Shown here: positions 33,488 to 42,404 of the stretch, piece after piece
Layout of the letters: each line of letters opens with the position of its first letter
Numbering within the stretch: the first letter of the stretch is position 1
Source of the DNA: Oscillospiraceae bacterium
GTDB lineage: Bacteria > Bacillota > Clostridia > Oscillospirales > CAG-272
Direction: 5' to 3'
Length of the DNA: 51,143 nt
Assembly (NCBI GenBank): GCA_015064555.1
Contig: SVRZ01000016.1
Coordinates: forward strand, 1 to 51,143
Made by a program: the position numbers and the translations under genes
Notes under the pieces: generated by a model
The model's database searches: none
Seen by the model: the letters and a program-made list of their open reading frames with translations, nothing else
Told to the model about the DNA's origin: nothing

Positions 33488-36181
33488 ATGCTACCCTTCA
33501 AAAAGAACCTTTCCGATTTTGTAGTATGCGACACGCTTCGTATTGAGGATGACCTCCATATTGGCATCCCATATGAGGTGACGCTGCTTTTCGATAAGAA
33601 AAACGGGGATATTATCCCGGGAATAGGCGGGACGCCTATAATTCTCTACGTAATAAACACTAATACCGAAAGAGTCGGTCAGGACGCGGATACCGAAATA
33701 ATCGGCGGTATGCTCCGACGCGGATATGCCGTGCTGGTAATCGATTATCTTTCGGAGGAAAAGGCATGCCCTCCCGCACTCGATTGGTCGATACAAAATA
33801 TCCGTCGCAAGGTCATGGGTGGTGATATCGACGGTATATTTACCCTGCCCGACAGCTCATACCCTGAGACCTTCGTTGTTCCTGCCGGATACGACGTATC
33901 ACTTTCTATGCCGTACTGGGCATTTGACAAGCACGGCGCGGACGGAATACTTGAAAAGATCACCGAGATCTGGAATAACGACTTCAGAGGTACAAAGGGC
34001 GATGTTCTAATAAAATGGTGCTATGCCGATGGCACCCTGAAGCCCCTCGCCAATGGACTTGACGGCACCGAGCCTATGCGCTACCGCAAGGATGGTACCG
34101 AATGTGAGAACGGAGAATATGCTTATATTAAGCATACGCTTGCAAGAGATATAACCGACTGCGTCAAGCCCGATGGAAGTCCTATAGATCTCAATCTCTA
34201 TATGCACGTCATCTATCCGAAAAGCCCCGGAAAACCCGTACCCGTTATGTGTCTTGCCGGCTCGACCGAGCATCTGGCATCAGGTGCGGCAACCCAGGAC
34301 AGACCTCAGCTGAACGGCGCTGCATTCCGCGGCTATGCCTGCGTTATGATAGATTACGGATATACACCAATGGCGCGCGCCGATCATTACGGCTATTTTG
34401 ACGGCTATCCGAAAAAGGGGTACGTTACCGGAGATAACGCGACCTATTCTATGAGCTTCTATAACGATAAAAGAATATTCTGTGCCGCAATGAGGTACAT
34501 AAGATACCTCGCTCTCAGCGAGCCCGAGCGCTATGTATTCGATACCGATGCCATTGGTATCTACGGAAATTCCAAGGGCTCATGGATGACCTTCCTTGGT
34601 GAAAAGGAGCCCGAGAAGCTTCCTTCAAAACGCATGCTCGCAGGTCATCACGATGAAACGAGATTCGATAACGGGCACACCGAAGCTTGTGGCACAATTC
34701 GCGGCGGCGAAGAACAGCCGTGGCAGTTTTTTGGAGATTTGAGAATAAAAAGCGAGGCAGAATTCATTTATTCAAGCTGCGGAGGACTTCACGATTCGAT
34801 AACCGATGGCCACTCGCCTATGTTTATTTCCTGCAACAGAACCGATTCAAGCTGCTATTCGACCTCTAATACAATGCTCGCAGCCTGCCGCGCGCATAAC
34901 GTGCCTTGCATGTGGGTGGACATTCCTCTGCCACACACTCTCGTTTACGGAAACGATCTTTTATTTAACACGGATACCTACTCGGCATTCTTCGCCTTCA
35001 CGGGCTATTATCTTCATCACGATTCCCCGCGCGCTCTTTGCGCGAGGGCCGATATCAGTGCCGCATCCTTTACTCTGAAGCTCCGATTTTCAGGCGGCAT
35101 ACCCGAGAGTGAGATGGCGAAGGTGAAGATTGCCGACAAAAACGGAAACGAGCTATGCGGCAAATGGCGCGGAGAGCTTGGAGGTATTGATTGGAGCTTT
35201 ACCCCATCGGATATCGCACCCAATACCGACTATATACTCACCGTTCCGGATTCCATACTTGGAGATAACGGAAAGGCACTTAGTGATAAATTCACTTACG
35301 CCTTCTCATCTCCCGCCTTTGAAAAAACGGCCGTTCCTATAGAAGAAAAGGCATCCGGAGAATTTCTTGCAGATGTTCCTCTTAATGCATCCACCGAGTA
35401 TAAGTATCTCGAATTCCTGTCCGAGGGCGGATGCGGCTTTGCAATATGTACAGAAGACGGCCAGATTCTTACACGGGTATTCACGAATGCCGACGGAAGA
35501 TGCTTGCTTCCCCTCCATCAGCTCTCGCCTCTTACATCGGGCAAGCTTCTTATCAAGCCTATCGGGGATAAATTCGATAGCAGCTCTACACGATATACGC
35601 CCTGCAAGAGGGCTATTATTGAAGATGGCAAAGCCCCCGACGGCACTCCTGCGATAGTAATCAAGGGCTTCGAATCGGTTACCGAACACCCGACCGAGGA
35701 ATTCTATTCCTATCCTGCAGCGGCAGTCAGGCTCGAAAACCTTCTTGGTGATACGCCTGTATCGGTATCGGATATCGGTCGCAGATTCAATATCCGCTTC
35801 AGGCTCTATGACACCTCGTCAAGATACGTAAACCTTGATCTCAGCCACGTCACCTCTCGTGAGAACAGTATAACCGATCACCGCCGCGGTCATATGAATC
35901 TTATTACTAAGGCAAACGAATGGATAGAAGCTTCAATAGACTATACCGTTTACGAGCCGATATATACCGATCTTTCGGCAGTGACTAAATCCATGACGGT
36001 TTCCACCTACGGAAGCGGAAATATTATGAATCCGCTTTATATTGCGGACGTACACGTCACCGAATATATCGGAGATGCGAAGGGCTTGAGCCTTTCTATT
36101 ATCACCGATACGGACAAAATATCCGCTCTTCCCGAAGGAAAGCTGGATATCGTGTGCGAAAAATCCCCCTGGCAAAAATAA
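33488..36181 (+). CDS. Large alpha/beta hydrolase with C-terminal beta domains
   Basis: 897-residue protein without signal peptide. The first 520 residues contain a hydrolase fold: VPVMCLAGSTEHL, GYACVMIDYGY, nucleophile elbow IGIYGNSKGSWMTFLG (Ser in GNSKG) and a possible His in WVDIPLPHTLVYG. An Ig-like domain follows (about 525-610), then a beta-rich half of unclear type. It resembles the acyl-esterase/peptidase S9 group but is longer; the function of its C-terminal half is not recognised. It is followed by a glycyl radical enzyme gene with its own promoter. Confidence 0.75.
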   Translation: MLPFKKNLSDFVVCDTLRIEDDLHIGIPYEVTLLFDKKNGDIIPGIGGTPIILYVINTNTERVGQDADTEIIGGMLRRGYAVLVIDYLSEEKACPPALDWSIQNIRRKVMGGDIDGIFTLPDSSYPETFVVPAGYDVSLSMPYWAFDKHGADGILEKITEIWNNDFRGTKGDVLIKWCYADGTLKPLANGLDGTEPMRYRKDGTECENGEYAYIKHTLARDITDCVKPDGSPIDLNLYMHVIYPKSPGKPVPVMCLAGSTEHLASGAATQDRPQLNGAAFRGYACVMIDYGYTPMARADHYGYFDGYPKKGYVTGDNATYSMSFYNDKRIFCAAMRYIRYLALSEPERYVFDTDAIGIYGNSKGSWMTFLGEKEPEKLPSKRMLAGHHDETRFDNGHTEACGTIRGGEEQPWQFFGDLRIKSEAEFIYSSCGGLHDSITDGHSPMFISCNRTDSSCYSTSNTMLAACRAHNVPCMWVDIPLPHTLVYGNDLLFNTDTYSAFFAFTGYYLHHDSPRALCARADISAASFTLKLRFSGGIPESEMAKVKIADKNGNELCGKWRGELGGIDWSFTPSDIAPNTDYILTVPDSILGDNGKALSDKFTYAFSSPAFEKTAVPIEEKASGEFLADVPLNASTEYKYLEFLSEGGCGFAICTEDGQILTRVFTNADGRCLLPLHQLSPLTSGKLLIKPIGDKFDSSSTRYTPCKRAIIEDGKAPDGTPAIVIKGFESVTEHPTEEFYSYPAAAVRLENLLGDTPVSVSDIGRRFNIRFRLYDTSSRYVNLDLSHVTSRENSITDHRRGHMNLITKANEWIEASIDYTVYEPIYTDLSAVTKSMTVSTYGSGNIMNPLYIADVHVTEYIGDAKGLSLSIITDTDKISALPEGKLDIVCEKSPWQK

Positions 36182-36364
36182 TATACCAAAACGGACGAGG
36201 CTCGGATCGGGCTTTGTCCGTTTTCTTCGGTATCTCACAGCTTTCTCGGTTATGTCCGAAATAATCGCGCACATTTGAATGATGCATAGCAGCGACAAAA
36301 AAGAACGGCATAATTGTCATTGATCAAAACTTTAAAACGGATATAATCTTTTTTGTGTAACATA

Positions 36365-36393
36365 TTTACAAATCCCGAAATGCGTGCTATAAT
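36365..36393 (+). promoter_or_regulatory. Promoter of the glycyl radical enzyme gene
   Basis: TTTACA, 17 nt (AATCCCGAAATGCGTGC), TATAAT with extended -10. About 65 bp upstream of the ATG, which has GAGGAG. Confidence 0.85.
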
Positions 36394-36439
36394 TGACTCA
36401 TAAGCCCTTTCATTTTAAATACAAAGAGGAGAACATGTT

Positions 36440-38602
36440 ATGCCTATATCTGAAAGAATGCAAATGATATTTGAGCGTTCAAGAGCGGTAGCAATCAATC
36501 CCCCGAGAAACACTTTTAATAGGGATATGCACTCCGCCGCGCTTGGTATATACAAGGATTTGCCGAAATGGGAAAAACAGGCGCGTTCTATGGCCTATGC
36601 AATTGTTAATCAGGAAATATTTATAGAGCCTTACGATAAGATCATCGGCAGAGTTTACTATGATAAAGAAATCGCACCCGAGGCATACGACAGTGACTTT
36701 GACTTCAATCAGCAGATGAAGAGAGATACGATTAAGAACGACCCGGAATATGCCGAGCTATGCGATTATCAGCTGGCAACGTGGGGTGCTCCCGGTCACA
36801 TAGCATGGGATTGGAATTTCCTTCTCAGACGTGGTACTGACGGCATTCGTGAAAGATGCGAGGCGGGACTGAATCGCCACCGGGGTGACGAAAAGGCTGA
36901 GCATTTTTATAAGGGCGTTCTTATAATGCTCGAAGCGATTGAGGCTTGGAATGACAAGCACGTTGAAAAGCTTATCGAAATGGGTAAAACCGAGGAAGCC
37001 GAAATATGCAAAAGAGTTCCCCGCCACCCCGCGAGGAATTTCCGCGAGGCATTGCAGTGCTTCTTTATGCAGTTTATTATTGTAATGAAGGAAAATCCCT
37101 ACGGCGGAAACAGCCCGGGCCGACTTGACTATTATCTCTGGCCTTACCTTGAGTCAGATCTTAAAAAAGGAATTATCACAATCGAAGAGGCAGAGGAGCT
37201 TTGCGAGGAGCTCTTCGTTCGTATAGACGAGCGCCTGTATCGCCGCGATACCTGGGGAGAGAGCGTAGTTCTCGGAGGCTCCTATCCTAACGGAGCATCT
37301 GCTGTCAATCCACTCACCTACGCTATGCTTCGTGCATATATGAAATACGATATCATTCATCCGCTTGTTTACGGACGTGTGCCCGCTAATCCGCCCAAGG
37401 AATATATCGATCTCCTTTCCGATTATGTTATAAACGGAAGAAATCGCGCGCAGGTTATCTCTGACGAGTCGATCATCAGGGCTCTCGTCAAAAACGGCGT
37501 TACCGAAACCGATGCCACCGACTATTATTGCGGCGGCTGTATGGAGGTCGGTGTCCAAGGAAGAACGAGTGACTTTCTCTTTACAGGATGGCAGAATATC
37601 GCAAAAATGCTTGAGCTTTGTATGACGGGTGGCTATTGTCTCAAGAACAAGAAATACCTTGATTTCGTAAAGCCCGCACCGCTAACGGCATTTGACAATT
37701 TTGAGGACTTCTATGCATCCTTTATTTCCTACGTTGAAAAGTGGCTCATAAGAAATCTTGCCTACCAGGATAAGCTCAGCGAGCACGTTGAAGAGTTCCG
37801 TCCCTCGTATCTTCTTTCCTCGATGATCGACGACTGTCTTACGAGAGGAAGAAATATGCACGGCGGCGGAGCAAGATACCACGATTACGGCTCGGCGATC
37901 GTTGCCGTTCCCAATTCCGCAGACTCGCTGACGGCAATTAAAAGAGCCGTCTTCGAGGACAAGATCTGCACCGCCGAAGAGCTTCTCAGAGCATTAGATG
38001 CAAACTTTGAGGGCTATGAAAAGCTCCACGCAAAGCTGCTCGCCCTCCCCAAGTACGGTCAGGAGGACGCGGAGGCGGACGCTATGTGCTCCCGACTTAC
38101 GGTCGACCTCAATCGCATTTACAGCTCATATATCAATCGCTTTGGCGGTAACGGCAAGCTCGTTATGCTCACTTTTGTCTGGGCACCCGTCGCAGGCAGC
38201 CTTTTAGGCGCTACCCCCGACGGAAGAAAGGCAGGCGTACCGATAGCTCATTCGATAACGCCGCAATCTATGGCTATGACAAAGGGTATCACGGTAGCAA
38301 TGAATTCCTGCACGACGCTTCCCTTCGAGCTCTTTAATGGCGGTGCATCTACGATGTGGGATCTTGATCCCTCGTTTGTAACACCAGAGGTAGTTTCCTC
38401 GCTTATGACTACGTTCTTCGAGCAAGGCGGTCAGATTTTCCAGGGGAATATGACAGACGTTGATGAGCTCCGGGAAGCGCTGAAATCCCCCGATCGGTAT
38501 AATCACCTTATAGTACGTGTCGGCGGCTACTCCGCAAGATTCGTTAACCTTAACCGCGCCCTTCAGGAAGAAATAATAAATAGATTCAGGCATAGCCGCT
38601 AA
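36440..38602 (+). CDS. Glycyl radical enzyme (PFL-like; CxE eliminase type)
   Basis: Oxygen-sensitive radical enzyme of 720 residues. The glycyl radical site RVGGYSARF is at the C-terminus (Gly696). The thiyl Cys loop is YYCGGCMEVG, with Cys367 and Glu369 in the GCxE pattern of dehydratases and lyases rather than the CC pair of true pyruvate formate-lyase. Cys364 is an extra neighbour. Both PFL and Gly-radical domains are complete. The substrate cannot be read from sequence; choline, glycerol, isethionate or hydroxyproline enzymes are possible relatives. No radical SAM activase (CxxxCxxC activating enzyme) is near, so it must be activated from elsewhere. Three hydrolases precede it. Confidence 0.92.
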   Translation: MPISERMQMIFERSRAVAINPPRNTFNRDMHSAALGIYKDLPKWEKQARSMAYAIVNQEIFIEPYDKIIGRVYYDKEIAPEAYDSDFDFNQQMKRDTIKNDPEYAELCDYQLATWGAPGHIAWDWNFLLRRGTDGIRERCEAGLNRHRGDEKAEHFYKGVLIMLEAIEAWNDKHVEKLIEMGKTEEAEICKRVPRHPARNFREALQCFFMQFIIVMKENPYGGNSPGRLDYYLWPYLESDLKKGIITIEEAEELCEELFVRIDERLYRRDTWGESVVLGGSYPNGASAVNPLTYAMLRAYMKYDIIHPLVYGRVPANPPKEYIDLLSDYVINGRNRAQVISDESIIRALVKNGVTETDATDYYCGGCMEVGVQGRTSDFLFTGWQNIAKMLELCMTGGYCLKNKKYLDFVKPAPLTAFDNFEDFYASFISYVEKWLIRNLAYQDKLSEHVEEFRPSYLLSSMIDDCLTRGRNMHGGGARYHDYGSAIVAVPNSADSLTAIKRAVFEDKICTAEELLRALDANFEGYEKLHAKLLALPKYGQEDAEADAMCSRLTVDLNRIYSSYINRFGGNGKLVMLTFVWAPVAGSLLGATPDGRKAGVPIAHSITPQSMAMTKGITVAMNSCTTLPFELFNGGASTMWDLDPSFVTPEVVSSLMTTFFEQGGQIFQGNMTDVDELREALKSPDRYNHLIVRVGGYSARFVNLNRALQEEIINRFRHSR

Positions 38603-38625
38603 AGGATCTTTTCCCTGCGGCAATA

Positions 38626-38815
38626 AAAAACAAAGAAAAGCGACATAAAAAAGTAAAACGGTTTGATCCCCCGGCAAAAGTTCAGGGGCTGTGTCATTCA
38701 CGTATAACCGAATATAAGCACCGAGGTGTTGTCCAAAGCAATACCTCGGTGCTTATTTTTGCTGTGCTTTGAGAGAATTATGGTTGAAAACCTACGCTTT
38801 TCGTCATTACTTCAT
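38626..38815 (+). repeat. Direct repeat R1 (left flank of the LRR/SIR2-like cassette)
   Basis: A 190-bp non-coding repeat, about 93% identical by eye to R2 (42405-42596). Inside it a 14-bp stem (ATAAGCACCGAGGT with ACCTCGGTGCTTAT) around a 15-nt loop is followed by TTTTT, so it also terminates transcription from the glycyl radical enzyme gene. It has no ORF or terminal inverted repeats. Confidence 0.85.
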
Positions 38816-38848
38816 TTCGGTTCAATGTAATATTTATATTAAAATATC

Positions 38849-38877
38849 TTTACAAATACCGGAAAATGTGCTAAAAT
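38849..38877 (+). promoter_or_regulatory. Promoter of RNA B and the LRR/SIR2-like genes
   Basis: TTTACA, 17 nt (AATACCGGAAAATGTGC), TAAAAT with extended -10. The predicted +1 is within a base or two of the start of P1 of RNA B. Confidence 0.85.
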
Positions 38878-38882
38878 AATTA

Positions 38883-39088
38883 CGCTACACAATTCAATAA
38901 ACAATTCTTAGGGGAGTTTTATCTTTATAGGGGATATTATGCCCTTTTTCGTGTTTTCCTTTTGAATTTGGTAAAAACGCCAACTTCTCTCGGAAAATAC
39001 GGAATTACTTCCCTATTGTTGAGAATTGTGTAGCGACAATTGGAGTTGGCGTTTTTCGGTGCGGTGACTTCGGTTGCCGCACTTTTTA
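38883..39088 (+). ncRNA. Structured pseudoknot RNA B (same class as RNA A at 31.3 kb)
   Basis: About 206 nt. P1 CGCTACACAATTC with GAATTGTGTAGCG (13 bp, 38883-38895 and 39023-39035); P2 AGGGGAGT with ACTTCCCT (38910-38917 and 39007-39014); P3 CGTGTTTTCC with GGAAAATACG (38950-38959 and 38992-39001). The apical loop holds AAAAACGCCAACT (38973-38985), which pairs perfectly over 13 bp with AGTTGGCGTTTTT (39044-39056) downstream of P1: a pseudoknot. Order, loop motif TTGGYAAAAAYG and GCGTTTTTCGGTGCG are shared with RNA A, while helix sequences differ. The terminator follows at once. Confidence 0.8.
39059..39087 (+). terminator. Terminator of RNA B with UUCG tetraloop
   Basis: GTGCGGTGAC-ttcg-GTTGCCGCAC (10 bp, two wobbles) then TTTTTATTTTT, 27 nt before the LRR gene start. 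The same place and similar stem as the terminator of RNA A. Downstream expression needs read-through. Confidence 0.85.
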
Positions 39089-39114
39089 TTTTTCGAGAAG
39101 GAGACTAAATTTGC

Positions 39115-41271
39115 ATGGCATTAACGAATTATAGCAAAGTAATTGAGCTTGTTAAGCAAAATTATGATAAACTGCAAAGAGAAAATCTATCCTCAAAATC
39201 CGGTTATGAAAAGGTAGTCCTCTATATGAAGGATATACTCCGGAATGCAGGTGTACCTGAAAATTCACAAAAGGAATATTTATCTCGCGAAACGATCAGT
39301 AAATGCATTAAGGATGCCGCAAATTCTATAAATAGAGCACATGAAAATGCGGAAAGATCAAGACTAGCTGCAATAAAAAACGAAGAGCGCATTGAAGCCG
39401 CAAAATGCTCAATTATAGTTCCACCTAAAGGAAAAGCCAAAACTGCCGATTTTTGTCGTATAGCAATTGAATATTATAAATTTCAAATTGAGGCTTGCGA
39501 TATTGCAACATCAATCATAAAGGGCAATTGTTCGAGTCAAAATGCCCTATTTAATCATACAAGTAATACATGGGCATATCATGGCGGAATAGCCAGTGCT
39601 ATTGCAGGACCTGCCGCCGGAATAATGGCGGCGGCAGAAGCAAAGCGTGAAGATGATGCAAGAAATCAATTAAATGCGCAAATCAGAACACTTAATACAC
39701 AAATTGCAAGTGAAAAACTGATAGAAATTATGCAAGTCCAAAAAGACTATAAAGAATCTTTAGTGTCTTGGACAGAAAATTTAGAAGCTACCAGATATCA
39801 GCTTGAAGAAAAGTGTGATCAAAATAAATTATTACGCGCAATGAATCCACAGGTTTTCAAATATACCACATCTGAAACAGGTACTGTAACTCTTGAAATT
39901 GATTTTTCAAGGGATCATAACTGCAAAATATACGGTGAAAAGGAAGCATACATCGATGGAAGCATAGTGGTGCAATTCTCAAAAGATGGAAAAGTATACG
40001 GAAGTACGCTTTGCTATCTTCCTTTCGGAGGTACGGACAGTCACAGAAAAATTATTTGCATAAATACAGAATTACCGAATTTAAAAAAATCCCAAGGTTG
40101 TTATGATATTAAGTTTCTGCCGGGTGATCTTTACCTAGTAGAATCGCTCCCCGAAATTACCACCCGCTATTATAGTGATTATTTTTATACATCACTAAAC
40201 AACTGGTGTTACGAAAAGGCCGAAAAGGAAAAAGCCGCAAAAGAAGCCGCACTTCAAGCTCAGGAAGCAAAGGAACGCCTTAAGAAAAAAAGAAAGGCAC
40301 TCTTAAAAAAATTCATGCCATTAATAGTCACATTATCAACGACACTCGTGGCTTCAATAGTGTTACTTATAGTCTTTTTCCCTAATTTAAAATACAATTC
40401 TGCCGTTAGAAAATATAACAAACAGGAATATAGCGAAGCTGCTTCAATATTTAGGTCGCTCGGCGATTTCAAAGACTCATATGATATGAAGATCAAATCA
40501 TATATGAATGCACAGGACTATCCAAGTGTAATTTCCTGTGGCATCACAGATCTGGTAATTCCGGATGGTATAACCGAAATTTCACACCGACAATTTGCTG
40601 CTACCTTCGATGATGGTCTTTACTCGAGAATTACAAGCATAGTAATCCCGGATAGTGTTACAAGCATTGGAAATCAAGCTTTTTATAACTGTAATTCACT
40701 CAAACGCATAGTAATTCCCGACAGTGTTACGAAAATTGGCACCAATGCATTCGATTCTTGCGATTCACTTACCGAAGTAATCATTGGAAAAAATGTAACA
40801 ACTATAGGTGAAGGTGCATTCTACAATTGCAATAATCTGACGCAAGTAACTTTGGTAAATGGTATGACATCTATTCCGGACAACGCACTCAAGAACTGCG
40901 AAAGCTTAAAAAATGTTATAATACCTGATAGCATAACAAGCATTGGCAATTATGCGTTCTACGGTTGCACAAGCCTTACAAGCATCACGATTCCTGATAG
41001 TGTAACAAGCATCGGCCGATTTGCGTTTCGTGGTTGCGAAAGCCTTACAAGCATAACTATCCCTGACAGTGTAACAAGCATTCGCGAATATGCGTTCAGT
41101 GATTGTAGCAATTTAACAGAAATTATATTTGAAAATCCTAACGGATGGTCGGTTATGCGATATGATGGAGTCTTAAACGTAGATTCAAACGAACTATCCA
41201 ACTCATCAACTGCATGTAATTACTTATGTATAGAATTTGCAGATCGTAAATGGCATCGCACCGAAACTTAA
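39115..41271 (+). CDS. Membrane-anchored LRR_5 (BspA-like) protein with large N-terminal domain
   Basis: 718 residues. A helical N-terminal half includes a Gly/Ala-rich hydrophobic stretch (about 156-176), then a beta-rich part (250-350) and a charged Lys/Glu helix (367-400). One membrane segment lies at about 402-423. After it comes a TPR-like piece (YNKQEYSEAASIFRSLGDFK) common in Clostridia surface proteins. Leucine-rich LRR_5 repeats follow, of the type ITIPDSVTSIGRFAFRGC, running from about 475 to 695. Low GC and AT-rich codons set it apart from the core genes. It follows RNA B and its terminator and precedes the SIR2-like gene by 35 nt. Which face of the membrane the repeats take is unclear. 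Confidence 0.8.
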   Translation: MALTNYSKVIELVKQNYDKLQRENLSSKSGYEKVVLYMKDILRNAGVPENSQKEYLSRETISKCIKDAANSINRAHENAERSRLAAIKNEERIEAAKCSIIVPPKGKAKTADFCRIAIEYYKFQIEACDIATSIIKGNCSSQNALFNHTSNTWAYHGGIASAIAGPAAGIMAAAEAKREDDARNQLNAQIRTLNTQIASEKLIEIMQVQKDYKESLVSWTENLEATRYQLEEKCDQNKLLRAMNPQVFKYTTSETGTVTLEIDFSRDHNCKIYGEKEAYIDGSIVVQFSKDGKVYGSTLCYLPFGGTDSHRKIICINTELPNLKKSQGCYDIKFLPGDLYLVESLPEITTRYYSDYFYTSLNNWCYEKAEKEKAAKEAALQAQEAKERLKKKRKALLKKFMPLIVTLSTTLVASIVLLIVFFPNLKYNSAVRKYNKQEYSEAASIFRSLGDFKDSYDMKIKSYMNAQDYPSVISCGITDLVIPDGITEISHRQFAATFDDGLYSRITSIVIPDSVTSIGNQAFYNCNSLKRIVIPDSVTKIGTNAFDSCDSLTEVIIGKNVTTIGEGAFYNCNNLTQVTLVNGMTSIPDNALKNCESLKNVIIPDSITSIGNYAFYGCTSLTSITIPDSVTSIGRFAFRGCESLTSITIPDSVTSIREYAFSDCSNLTEIIFENPNGWSVMRYDGVLNVDSNELSNSSTACNYLCIEFADRKWHRTET

Positions 41272-41306
41272 CAAAAATTATAATCAAAAAAGAAAGGACA
41301 CTAAAA

Positions 41307-42212
41307 ATGGCAAGAAAAACGAAAATACTCCTTCTCGGCAACGGTATATTGCAAGCCTTTGGCGGTGAATCATGGAATGATTTTCTATCAAGCATCTGCA
41401 AAAGGTCTGATCTACCGAGTCCGGATAAGATCAAATGTCCCGAACCGTTAAAAGCAATACTTCTTACAGGAGATAGAGTTGATATTGCTATGAAGGAAAA
41501 ATGCGCCGATATATTAAATCGGGCGCAAATCAGCGAAAAACTTGCCATGTTTCTAAAAACAATCCTTTCGTTAGGCTTTGATCATATTTTCACTACCAAC
41601 TATACTTATGAGTTAGAGCAAGCCGCCGTTTATCCTGAAAAATTAAGCGAATATAAGCTCAAGAAAATGGCGGCTTCCACCACCGGTGTCATTGATAAAA
41701 AATATCTTTTACATACCTACAACAAAGTTATTTGCAATGGGATTGAAAACAAAATCTGGCACGTTCATGGAGAATCCCGCAAGCCGGACAGCACTATACT
41801 CGGTCATTATTACTATGGCAATTCCCTCTTTAAAATCAAGGATGCACTAGATAAAATAAGGATAACAAATTCTATCGACGAGGATCCCCAAACCTGGGCT
41901 GAAGCCTTTATATTCGGTGATATATACTGTCTTGGATTCGGATATGGACTTTGTGAATTTGACCTTTGGTGGCTACTCAATAGAAAAGCACGAGAAAAGT
42001 TCAATGCAGGAAAGCTCTGCTTCTATGAGCCGTACAACCCGGAGCAATGGGAAAAAATTGATCTCATGAAGCTTATGAAAACAACTGCAGGTACCCCTTT
42101 GGTTAATATCATAGATCTGGGTTATAACTCAAAGCGCAATATGGATTGGGAAAAATTTTATACAGAAGCCATTGAGGACTTAAAGCAACGTATTAATCTC
42201 GAATATAATTAA
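41307..42212 (+). CDS. SIR2-like (NAD-binding fold) protein
   Basis: 301 residues with motifs in the SIR2_2 order: LLLGNGILQAF (nucleotide loop), IFTTNYTYELE (the usual TTNYD, here TTNYT, so the Asp is replaced), IWHVHGESRKP (HxHG with the likely catalytic His154) and CLGFGYGLCEFDLWWLL (the GxSxxDxD-like end). Such domains act as NADases in several anti-phage systems; other members are unresolved. The ATG at 41307 has AGAAAGGAC upstream; a longer ORF from 41250 starts inside the LRR gene. It forms an operon with the LRR gene between the direct repeats. Whether the missing Asp abolishes activity is unknown. Confidence 0.75.
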   Translation: MARKTKILLLGNGILQAFGGESWNDFLSSICKRSDLPSPDKIKCPEPLKAILLTGDRVDIAMKEKCADILNRAQISEKLAMFLKTILSLGFDHIFTTNYTYELEQAAVYPEKLSEYKLKKMAASTTGVIDKKYLLHTYNKVICNGIENKIWHVHGESRKPDSTILGHYYYGNSLFKIKDALDKIRITNSIDEDPQTWAEAFIFGDIYCLGFGYGLCEFDLWWLLNRKAREKFNAGKLCFYEPYNPEQWEKIDLMKLMKTTAGTPLVNIIDLGYNSKRNMDWEKFYTEAIEDLKQRINLEYN

Positions 42213-42369
42213 TTTTTTGAGATCTAAGGAAATCGTACCGGTATAAGACTATAAGGTAAACCGGTGGTTATGACTTTATAAAGAACTAATAGATCAAGCA
42301 CCGATACTATCTATATATTGACTTTGAGCCATGCAAAAAATGCTTTAAATAATATTTATTCGTAAGTTC

Positions 42370-42394
42370 AGCGAGCCGCACACAACGGCTCGCT
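42370..42394 (+). terminator. Terminator of the LRR/SIR2-like operon
   Basis: AGCGAGCCG-cacacaa-CGGCTCGCT (9 bp) then GTTTTAGTTT, 11 nt before repeat R2. Between the SIR2-like stop and this hairpin nothing else is recognised. Confidence 0.8.
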
Positions 42395-42404
42395 GTTTTA
42401 GTTT

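Noticed and set aside
38883-39088. T-box, c-di-GMP-II, tmRNA or 6S RNA for the leaders
   Set aside because: No T-box bulge, no tag ORF, no known ligand-core motif was recognised, and the promoter-linked pseudoknot with terminator fits none of them well; a database scan would settle it.
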